Of a stretch of 64,000 nucleotides of DNA, positions 36,024 to 46,055 are shown piece after piece (the stretch's first letter is position 1; each line of letters starts with the position of its first letter). The notes beneath the pieces were generated by a model. It had not been told where the DNA came from and made no database searches. It saw only the letters and a program-made list of their open reading frames with translations. The position numbers were made by a program, and so were the translations under genes. Origin of the DNA: Erpobdella octoculata (taxonomy: Eukaryota; Annelida; Clitellata; Hirudinida; Erpobdellidae); the NCBI GenBank assembly GCA_963978895.1, contig OZ022238.1:22331169-22395168 (forward strand). The letters are read 5' to 3'.

Positions 36024-37901
36024 GCATTTTCGCCAGTATAAGACAGGGAGACAAATACTATCATCTGATTGGATAGTTTTAAATGACTAGGTCACATACA
36101 ACCATAGATATCTATCCATATTTGTATACATTATGCTCTTGAAGCTTGCTAATATTTTCGTTTGAAATTTTTTTTATTTTGGACAAATTAACTTTTATTT
36201 AGAAACAACTATACATAATTTTATGATTATTGATAATTTTTATTTAAAATTAACATTATTGTAGTATCTATGGACTGTAGGCCATAAGTTATTTACAGCT
36301 GAAAATTATTGTTTTATACTATTTTAATACTATTTTTTTAATACTTTTTTAATACTATTTTAATACTATTGTTTTAATACTATTTTAATACTATTGTTTT
36401 AATACTATTTTTATACTATTGTTTTAATACTATTTTAATACTATTGTTTTAATACTATTTTAATACTATTGTTTTAATACTATTTTTATTGATACTTATA
36501 ATAGTTCTTACAATCATTCCAATATTTGTATGTGGCTTCTATATTGTGAGCCGTTTAGACAAAAAAGGCCATACACATTTTTGTATCTACTTTGATATAG
36601 CTTGTCTCCACAATTCTTCTTTTACAACTGCCTTTGCCATATACACCAAATAAAAGCTTGCTGGACCTGTAACATTAAAGTATTCAAGACCTTTTGTCAT
36701 GTTTCTGTTGCAGATAAATAAATAACTCAGCTAATCCGACATGCATATGAAAAAACTAACAAATTTTAGTTACTAACTAAAATTTAGATATTTTTAAACT
36801 AATGCAACATTTTTAGGCTTCAAATGTATTATGAGTAACAAGACATTTTAGATTTAGATGATTAAAAATCATTAAAAAAATTATCAGTTTTATTGATTTC
36901 TTTGATTTTAATTGAGAACAACAGTAGAATAACTATTCAGCTTTATTATATTACAAAATTATCTCAGTTCTTGATTATGAGGCCAATATAAAAAATTAAA
37001 ACACAATTATTTCTGCACTAATAACTGGGAAGTCAAATAATTAAACAACACTGAATACTGAAATATTGTCAACTCAAGACAATTCAGAAATTTATTAAAA
37101 CAAATAATGCTAGAGTTTGAACTTTGAAAAAATGTTTTGGATCAAAGCAATGAAGCACAATTTTTTCATGCTGTTTTGCTTATGTGTCTGTTTGTTTAGG
37201 TCTTAAAGAAATCAATGTTACTATGCACTCTTATCACATGCTTGTCCTTAGCATGCTGACAGAGTAGAATTTGGTTAAAAATATATTATCAATCTCCTGG
37301 GAAAGTTTCAGATATGTTCCAAATATTCCTATTTATCTCCATGAACAACTTAGTTAAGCCATTTCTGCATTAAATAAACAACTAATGAGTTAAATTGCAC
37401 AGTATCATAATTTCTTAGATTAGAATAACTGTTTGTAATGATATATTTTTTTAGAATAGAAGCTTTTTGCATTATTAATTCACTAAAAAAATCAAATTCC
37501 ATTTGGTAAACTTTTGTCAAAAGTTATTATTTGTCAGTCAATTAATAATTAAAATAGTTTATTTGTGTTTCAGTTGATTGACTAGGCTTGGCTTATATGA
37601 TTGGAAAAGCTTCATTCCAAATATTGATGATCTCTGATTGACAGAATGAAAAGTTGAATTTTCTAGTCTATTTAACTATTTAGTTACATACATGGAGTGT
37701 CAAATAACTTAATGGGCAACTTTGTCAATCTTTATCCACCGGAAAAACCCATAACGGCCAACAACTATAAAATAAACAACATCGGAAAACAAAGCGCGTC
37801 TATATATTTGCATAATTTATGTGACTTTTAATTCAAAATTATCCAATCAGGTGGCATTATTTATCTTCCAGTCTTATACCGTCGGACATTGGCGAAAATG
37901 C
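36024..37901. mobile_element. Mutator-like non-autonomous element, perfect 9-bp target duplication
   Basis: GCCCTGCTG flanks both ends (36015-36023 and 37902-37910). The termini GCATTTTCGCCA are inverted. The inverted similarity continues inwards for about 80 bases with small gaps (GTATAAGAC, CTGATTGGATA). The interior is non-coding and AT-rich, with a minisatellite at 36310-36490. Confidence 0.88.
36310..36490 (+). repeat. TTTTAATACTATTG minisatellite
   Basis: About a dozen tandem units of 11 and 14 bases (TTTTAATACTA and TTGTTTTAATACTA types), seen directly. Confidence 0.9.
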
Positions 37902-37910
37902 GCCCTGCTG

Positions 37911-38618
37911 TGCTAACGTTCGGCTTCAAAATAGTCCGATAGACGTTTATTACTAGCGGAGCTTGTTACTTTATAAATTGATCAAAACCGGCGGATAAAA
38001 TAATTTTTAGTTTTTCTGATTTCTAACATTGTGTAGAAGAAAGTGTGGGGTTGTCTAAAGTTGTGCGTAGCTTATTTTTGTACATTTTTGGATCATCTCG
38101 TTACGGTGAGCGAAAATATGGGTAAATGACATATCATGACTTCCAAGTACCACTAAAAGGGTGTGTTACTTACTTTATACATCGTTCAAAACCGGCGGAT
38201 AAATTAAAGTCAAGCGTCAAAAATTATTTCTGTTGCTGTAAGTTAATGATGCGAAGGTGCTTATGTTAGATTTTTTTTAGGTTAGGTTGAGGGCCCGAGG
38301 GTTAGTACACAAGCTAATTGGAAATTAATGCTTATAAAAATATTAAAAATTAAATACATTTCCTATAACAATAGTATTCAATATTTTATTTTAAAGTGCT
38401 GTATGCTTGTTACTTTATAAATCATGCAGTAAATTTATAGTGGCAGAAGAAATGTTTCGTTAATTATCATATTACTGTAGCTGTATTTATAGCAGCAGAA
38501 AACAAGCACTCAAAATATATCAACAAGTAAATATAATTTATTTAATGTTTACTTTCAGATATACGTCTACGCTTCTGTTGTATTGTTTCAACATTGATTT
38601 GAATAAGAATAGTACAAG
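37911..38618 (+). promoter_or_regulatory. Region upstream of the nuclease-family gene, with repeated words
   Basis: The phrase GTTACTTTATAAATTGATCA then AAAACCGGCGGATAAA (about 37963-38005) recurs in variant form at 38167-38210 and partly at 38408-38422. Near the gene a TTTCAG at about 38558 could be a splice acceptor for an untranslated leader. Function is unknown; these could be promoter elements or subterminal repeats of a transposon that carries the gene. Confidence 0.3.
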
Positions 38619-41600
38619 ATGGCAAAAAAGTCAATGTCATGTATGGATTCTGGATTGATGGACTCAACATTATCTTTATCGAGTAAGAATTTAATAACAA
38701 ATTGGTTGAAATGTATTATATGTCAGGCTGACAGTGAGGAATGCTTGATATGTCCAGCATCTTCCAGCAGGGTAGATTTAGGTCCTGGAGCTGGATATGC
38801 TACATTTGAATGTGATATCACAGGCTACAAAGATTTCAGTGACTTACCCGAGACTCTGAATTTATCCAGATTGGATAACGGGAGTGGAATTGCTTCTACA
38901 ATGATGCTTAATGAAGCCAAGTGGCACAAAAATTGTCGTAAAAAATTTAACAGTACGAATTTGCAACACTTGAGAAAAAGAAAAAGTAAAGAAACTTCAG
39001 ACCAACCAGACATCATGAACATCAGTAAGAAAACGAGAGCAAAACTTGACACATCTCATGTCCTTGCTGATTTCACATGTTTTTTTTGTGATGAAACTAG
39101 TGAAAATGAAACTTTGTTTAATGCAAGTACTTTTAGTTTTGATTCTAATGTTAGGGAGTGGGCACACATATTATGTGATGATAAACTCTTGGCAAAATTA
39201 AGTAGAGGTGATGTAATTGCATTAGAAGCGAAATATCATAAGCGCTGTTTAACAAATTTATATTGCCGTGTTAGATCACAAAAACGAAGAGAGTTAAAGG
39301 AAGATAGAGATAACGGAACTGAGAAAATTATTGAAAGTTTAGTTTTTGCAGAGCTTGTCTCTTTTGTTAAAGGAAATAAATCTGATGAGCTATCCTCCGT
39401 CATGAAACTCTCAGACCTAAAGAAACTCTACATCAAAAGATTGGAGGAACTTGGAGTTTCCGTATCAAATGTTAATTCAAGCAGATTGAAAAACCGACTT
39501 TGTCAAAACATACCTGGATTGCAATCATTGAAACAAGGACGTGAATGTATATTGGCATATGAGGATGGCATTGGTCAGGCACTTGTTGACTTGTGCAAAA
39601 TTAACAATGACGACAATGCAATGTGCTTGGCCCGGGCTGCCGATATCATCAGAGAACATCTTTTCTTGTCTGATGATGATTCAACCTTGATTGATGGCAA
39701 GAATGTGGTTCCTCCTTCACTTGTGATGCTTGTGCGAATGATTTTAGAGGGTTCTAGCATTAAAGATCAATTAGACGTTTCAAAAAATAATTATTCCCAG
39801 TCTATTGCTGAGCTAATTAAATTTAATAGCGTTAAACACAAGCGTGCTGCAGGAAGTGCATGCTCGCGTCATAACCGTCTTCAAGAAACCCCACTACCTG
39901 TTTTTGTTGGTATGACTGTTTATGCACAAACAAGAAAAAAAAATAGTTGATAAATTGCATAATCTCGGTTTATCCGTGTCGTATGATCGTGTCTCTGGAA
40001 TGGTAACTGGATTGAGTAGTTCTACTTGTGATTATTTCAATTCTGTTGGTGTTGTTTGTCCTCAAGATATGCAACCTGGAATGTTTACAACAGCAGCTAT
40101 CGATAACATCGACCATAACCCATCGACAAATTCTTTGAAAACTGCTTCTTTTCACGGGACAGGCATTTCATTGTTTCAAAATCAAGACGAAACCTACTCA
40201 CTGCTCCCTAGTATGCCACCGTCATTTCCTGAAGCTGTATCTGTACAAAATGCATCTCGACTTCCAAGGTGGTATACATCTGTTCCACCAGATTCGTCGC
40301 AACTTAAAGATCAGTCAACACTATGCCTGGCTGCAGCTCATCCACTAGACAACTCAGTTTGTTGCAGAGGGATTGAACGCGAATTTTATTGGCTGCATGA
40401 ATATGATACAAAAAGGCACCTTTCAGTATCGGACAAATCAATCAGCTGGACAACATACCACTCAAAAAATAGTAATAATTCCAAACGAAAAAGCAGTAAT
40501 TCGAGGACAGCAATGTTGCCACTTTTTCAAGAGTCTGCACATTCAACAGCGATGATGAAGCATGGTCTAGATATAATCAGAAAGACAGTACTTCATATTA
40601 ATCCACTCCAAACTCCAGTGGTTGCTTGTGACCAGCCATTATTTGCGATTGCGAAACAGATTCAGTGGACATATCAGAACAATATGGTTTTCATCAAATT
40701 TTCATCATGTTTGGGGGACTTCACATTGAGATGGCAGCATTGAAAATGATTGGTCATTGGTTGGATGGCAGTGGTTGGTGTGATGCTTTAGTTCAGGCTG
40801 GAATTACAACAGAAGGGGTTGCAGAGTCACTACTTAGCGCAACACATGTAAAACGTGCACGATACTCACATCAAGTGACTGCAGTTGCACTTTTTGTACT
40901 GATGAAACAGGCTTTCAATTACTCAGATGAACATGTTTCAACAGATGATTTCGAGGATTGGTGTAAGATACAGTCGAAACATACACAATTTAAATTTTGG
41001 ACAGTTACATTAGAAATTGAACTTATCATTCTAACTCTAGTACGCTCTTTCAGGACTTCTGACTTCCCATTATACATACACACTCTGCAGCAGCTCCTTC
41101 CTTGGTTTTTTGCACTAGACAGAACCAATTATGCTAGATGGCTGTCAATTCATGTGCATGATCTATTGACATTACCAAAAGAATTACCAGAATTGGCCAA
41201 ACATTTTTTGGATGGGAAATTCACTGTAACAAAAAATTCACATCCATTTTCAGCTATGGCAATTGATCAAGCACATGAACAAAACAACAAGGTCATTAAA
41301 GGTGATGGAGGACTGATTGGTGTGACTGATCAAAATATTAGCATTCAGCGATGGTTGATTGCTGCCCCTGAAATAGCGAAATTCATTCAAAACTATGAAG
41401 AAGAACATGGTATGTCAAAATCCCAAAAAATTAGGCATCAAGAAAACAGTACTTCATTTCAGAGCAAGCTTGAAAAAGATGTGAACTCCATGATATCAGC
41501 TATAGAAGACTTAGGTTCGCCATTTGAAGAAGAGAGCTATGACTTGGTTTCTTTAGGCAGCAAACTTATAGCCGACAGGTCAGCATGTGACACAGTGAAA

Positions 41601-42809
41601 ACTATTGAAGAAATCGGCATTCATCAATATCAAGAATTTATAAAAGAACGACTGGAAACGAATGAAAAATTAGTCTTGGATCCGATAAAAAGAAATAGAT
41701 TTCCGCTATTTAAATATAGTACAGCAAAATCCATCAGTACTCAGATTGCTTGTCTGAAGAGCGATTGTGCTCTATTTTCTCGGTTATATGTAGCTTGTCA
41801 GACAAGAAAAGGTGATTTAGACACATTTTTCAAATACGAAAACCAACTTTTTCCACCATCTCTGGCTGATAGCACTGGAAAAATGCGTAATGGAACCAAA
41901 TCTGATATAATTTCTTGTTTGCAAGAAGGAATTACCATTCCAGATAATCAACCGAGAACATCAACAATAATATTCGATGGTGCAGCCATAGTGCAAATGA
42001 TAAAGCCGAAGATGGGACAGACATTCGGAGAGTACAGTTTAGATTCTTTTGGCTTTTATATTTTGAATCATTTGCAGAAATATTCCCGACTCGATGTTGT
42101 ATTTGATGAATATCATGTAGACAGTTTAAAATCAATTACTCGAGAACTACGTGGAACTGGCATTCGACAGCGTGTCATTGCAAATGTAATTACACCACGT
42201 AATTGGCAAAAATTTTTGAGAGTTAATGAGAATAAGAGTGAACTGTTTTCTCTATTAAGCAATCAACTGGTGGACAGTGCTTCTCGAATTTCTGGGGATG
42301 TATTTGCAACAGTTGGTGAAACTGTTCTCAATTCCAGTGCAAGCGACTTGATGCCTTGTACACATGAAGAGGCTGATACACGTATCATGATTCACTGCAA
42401 AGATGCTGTTTTGAAAGGTCATCGATCAATTACCATAAGAACAGTTGATTCTGATGTCGTCTGCATTGCCATTTCAATGCATGAAAACATCGGAGCGGAA
42501 GAGCTCTGGATTGCTTTTGGAACTGGAAAGAACTTGAGATACCTACCTGTACATGACATGGTTAGTGTTCTTGGGCTAACAAAATCTCGAAGTGTTGCTT
42601 TCTTTCACGCTTTCACAGGCTGTGACACAGTTTCTAGTTTTGGTGGACGGGGTAAGAGAATAGCATTTGAAGTGTGGAATGCATTTCCAGAAATACCGGA
42701 AACTTTCTCATGCTTGTGCACTAATCCAAGCAATGTCACTTTGGAGCAATTAAACAAACTGGAACGATATGTTGTTCTTCTGTATGATCGCACAAGTTAT
42801 TTGGATAAG
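38619..42809 (+). CDS. Zinc-finger / XPG-FEN1-like nuclease family protein, copy A (two frameshifts)
   Basis: ATG at 38619 (AAGATGG) opens a long frame. First come two zinc-finger-like modules: CIIC (about residue 31) with WHKNC (about 102), and CFFC (about 154) with YHKRC (about 206). A helical middle follows. From about 41975 the pieces of an XPG/FEN1-type nuclease appear in the expected order: FDGAA, VVFDEYHVDSLKS with R..R, EEADTRI, TVDSDVV, and TGCDTVSSFGGRGKR. The last resembles the GCD...GxGxK helix-two-turn-helix of FEN1. The frame is broken twice. One extra A in the A-run at 39939-39947 shifts it forward, and near 40660-40675 it shifts back. Both joins restore the family reading. The exon ends at AAG|GTATTT (42809). 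Sequencing error or young pseudogenisation are both possible. No TIRs were found. Confidence 0.75.
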
Positions 42810-42907
42810 GTATTTTGGTAGCTAATTTGATTATTTAATAATACAGCTGGATTATTTTTCTAATAGATATGTAGTTATTTTTAAAATTTATTTGTGATTT
42901 AATACAG
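42810..42907 (+). other. 98-bp spliceosomal intron in copy A
   Basis: Begins GTATTT and ends TTTAATACAG. Phase 0. Removing it joins SYLDK to VDEFRKYLF in frame, while reading through gives a stop within four codons. Confidence 0.75.
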
Positions 42908-43258
42908 GTTGACGAGTTCAGAAAATATTTGTTTACTAAAAAAGGACGTTCATACGATGCTATACCACCAACTCAATCTGCCTTGTTACAACACATATGT
43001 CGAGCTACGTACCAAGGAGGATATATTTGGGGACAATCTTTAGAACTGCAGCCGAATTTTCCAAGTCCACTTGATTGGGGTTGGTTGCACTCTGGTCAAT
43101 ATAAACCAAACTGGACCTTACTCCCACAATTGTCTGATACTTGCACTGAGCTTATTCACTGTGGGTGTAAAGTGTCTTGCAGTGGTCTGTGCAAGTGTAG
43201 ACGAAATAATCTCCAGTGTACATCCTTGTGTGAATGTGATGGTGAATGTTTTAAATAA
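42908..43258 (+). CDS. Copy A, last exon with Cys-rich CXC-like tail
   Basis: 117 codons beginning VDEFRKYLF and continuing PPTQSALLQHICRATYQ, DWGWLHSGQYKPNW. It ends in CGCKVSCSGLCKCRRNNLQC and SLCECDGEC. The CxC...CxCxxxxxxC pattern resembles zinc-binding CXC (tesmin-like) repeats, and the same tail is present in copy B. The stop TAA at 43256 is embedded in AAATAAAG, so the AATAAA polyadenylation hexamer overlaps the stop codon. The tail probably binds zinc and perhaps DNA; this is inferred from the pattern only. Confidence 0.75.
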   Translation, partial: VDEFRKYLFTKKGRSYDAIPPTQSALLQHICRATYQGGYIWGQSLELQPNFPSPLDWGWLHSGQYKPNWTLLPQLSDTCTELIHCGCKVSCSGLCKCRRNNLQCTSLCECDGECFK

Positions 43259-44270
43259 AGACAATTTACTCACATTTTTAATAAGAGTAACAACATGTTC
43301 ATTAGAAAAATATTATAAATACAGTTTTTACAAGTGACGTGTTTTATTTTTTTATAACCATCTATGACATGTGGTAGAATTTTTTTAAACCTCAGCTGTT
43401 TTTTCTGTATCAATTTTACCAACTGGTTTGAGATAAAAAAAACATTTTTGAGAGAAAAATAACTGCTTAAATGCAGTACTTCACGAATTTATCGGTTTGG
43501 GGGGCCATCTTGAACTTATGCAATTTGACGAATGGTGCGTTGTAAATTACAGAGCTAGTTGAATCCGGTGTCACCAGTGATCCAGTGCTTAACTCCTGCT
43601 TAAACTAGGAGTGAGCTGATAGGATTGGTTAAGCGTTAAGAGATCGGGTGCGCGCGTGTTGTTAAATTATAGATCTAGAGATCCATTGCTATCCGGGTTA
43701 ACGAATCTAGTAAAAAACAGCGCGCCCAAAATATTTGAGAGTTAGACAACCCATAACATTGATCAGTATACTTTTATCTATCAAATAAACAAAATTTTAT
43801 CTTATCTGCCACTTTTGATCAATTGCAATGGATTATTGATCTTACCCACCGTACTAAGTCGTAAAAATAATTGAAGACAAGCGAATTTGGACTTTATTTT
43901 TTTGCCATCATATAGGTATCTATATTTGGATTGAATCCACCCTTTTTTTATTTTAGTTTGTACAGGTTTTTGTAAATTTTATGAAACGATTGTGAGTGAG
44001 TGATAATGAAATTTCTATACAAAATATTGTCTGGAAATTGTTAATGTTGCATATTACTAGCCCGCAATTATATTTATATACAAATCTGTACGAGCAAAGT
44101 ACTTATATTTCAATAAAATTTCATTTTCCAGACGTTTCACTGACGTTATTTATCACCACTGATTAGATTAGACTGATTAGATTAGAGTCTCATTTGGATT
44201 TGTATTATTAACAATAGCAAAGTAAGTTTTTTTAAATGGGTTCTATAAACCCTAACTTTAATGACACCAT
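43259..44270 (+). other. Spacer between copies A and B
   Basis: No gene recognised. The right end has repeated GATTAGATTAGA words (44161-44185). An upstream exon of copy B, supplying its missing first CxxC, may lie here, but I could not identify it. Confidence 0.4.
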
Positions 44271-45803
44271 GTGTGTCACATTGCATTCAGTAGCAGTACA
44301 GATTCTGATGTATCCACAGTTACTAAAGGAATAGACACATTAATTGAATACAGTGAGAAGTTGGGCGATACAAAATTACACCAGTATCTACTAACAAACC
44401 CACCTCTTGTTAAAGTTCATAAGACCTGCCGTAGGAATTATACCAGCAAGCGAAGATATGATCAGAAATGTGCCCAAGACAATGCTGAAACTGACCAAGT
44501 AAATGAACCAAAATTACTTCGATCTAGTGCACCTTCATTCAAATGGAAACTTCACTGCTTCTTCTGCAGAAAATTGTGTCATAATGATCTGAAATACAAA
44601 GATAGCGAAAAGAAAACGAGGCATGTGGCTACACTGGTGATAAGGCAAAGTATTCTTGAGCAGTGTTTGAAGAGAGGAGATGAATGGGGATTGGATGTAC
44701 ATAGTCTTTTGATGACATGTAATGATCTGGTAGCTGAGGAGGCAGTTTATCATAAATCCTGTCATTCCAATTTCTTTTGTATCCGGAAGTATGAAAGTTC
44801 TGGTAGACCAAAAGACTGCATGAAGGCTGAAACCTTTGAAAATCTCTGTGAATGGCTGGAAATGAGTGATTATGAGCTGTTAACAATACAAGATGTTGTT
44901 AATAAAGCACGTGAAATGGTTCCTGGCAATGATAATGTCTACAGTGAAGTCCACTTGAAGCAGAAACTCATTGATCGCTATGGGGAACATATTCAATTTT
45001 GTGAGGTTCTTGGCAGGCGCAATGTTATAAGTTGGAAAAAAATGGCTGACTATATTGTTAATGAAAAATGGCATAATGATCAGAAAAGCGTTGACAGCGA
45101 ACATATAATAGTAACCGCCGCAAAGCTATTAAAGTCAGTTATTCGAGAGACTAGCCATGACATGGACTCATATCCAACGTGTGAAAACATTCGAAATCTT
45201 CAGTCCTCCAGAGATTGGATGCCTAATTTATTAACTTTGTTTTTGGACCATTTGATCTGTCCCGAGGGAAAAAAAATTGCTATTGGGCATAGCATTGTGC
45301 AAGCTGTCAAGCCATACTCCACTGTAGCTCCTATACCATTTGCTATTGGAGTGTCAGTAGATCACATCTCGGGATCTAAATTACTTTTGAATTTTTTGAG
45401 TCGGTTAGGTATGTCAGTTTCATACAATGAAGTTTGTCGTTTCAAACAATCAGTCACTCGTTGTGAGTCGATGGATGCATTTCCAGAGTGTTTCACACAG
45501 TATGTAGCAGATAATGTTGATCACGATGTTTGTACTCTTGATGGCTCAGGAACTCTTCATGCTATGGGTATTATTTCCATTACAAATGTTTCCAGTGAAG
45601 ACCGACCACAAGGCCAATTTGCGGATCTACCAATACCACGACTTAAATTAATCAGTTCAAATGCTGTGGCTAAGTTGGTCATGGTAAGGTCAGCATTTTT
45701 AAGAAAATTGCCAAGACCAGAGATATCCAGCCATTACTCGAAACTTTAGAGTCGTCCATTGCCAGCAATGAAGAAGTTATGTTTGCCGGCTGTAAATTGT
45801 TAG
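44271..45803 (+). pseudogene. Nuclease-family copy B, 5' part, interrupted by a gypsy element
   Basis: The open frame begins after an in-frame stop at 44262. It has no good ATG, so an upstream exon or acceptor (TTCAG ending at 44288) is likely. It encodes the HKTCRRNY half of finger 1, then finger 2 (CFFCRKLC about 44555, YHKSCHSNF about 44755) and the helical region that copy A also has. Identity to copy A is modest, so the two are old paralogues. Near 45685 the copy-A-like sequence breaks off. A different frame then reads IAKTRDIQPLLETLE and NEEVMFAGCKLL up to 45803, which corresponds to a region after the nuclease core. The core (about 800 residues in copy A) is therefore missing. The frame is interrupted at 45804 by the LTR. 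Confidence 0.7.
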
Positions 45804-45999
45804 TGTTATGCAAATAACTATTATTATCTTAAAAATGTTGTATCTTTGGTTGGTCCACGTGTACTCAATAGGAGCCGCGATATATACTTTTTCATTGTCT
45901 CGTGTGTACTTTCGTAATTCGTTAGCGCTTGTAATAAACAAATTAATTACAAGAAACTTGGAGTTTTGGCGTTATTGAAATCACTGTAAAAACACAACA
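45804..45999 (+). repeat. 5' LTR of the gypsy element
   Basis: 196 bases, TG...CA ends, starting TGTTATGCAAATAAC and ending AAAACACAACA. It differs from the 3' LTR at one site (GCGATATA here, GCGTTATA there). The 5-bp target duplication GTTAG precedes it at 45799-45803. It includes an AATAAAC polyadenylation-like word near its end and should hold the promoter, as LTRs do. Confidence 0.97.
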
Positions 46000-46001
46000 A
46001 T

Positions 46002-46019
46002 TGGCGCAGTCGACAGGAT
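46002..46019 (+). promoter_or_regulatory. Primer binding site, tRNA-Ser type
   Basis: TGGCGCAGTCGACAGGAT starts two bases after the LTR. From memory it agrees with the complement of an invertebrate tRNA-Ser 3' end plus CCA at all but one position. Confidence 0.7.
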
Positions 46020-46055
46020 ACTTTTCTACAATCGTTTTTTTTTTAGGATTTCAAG

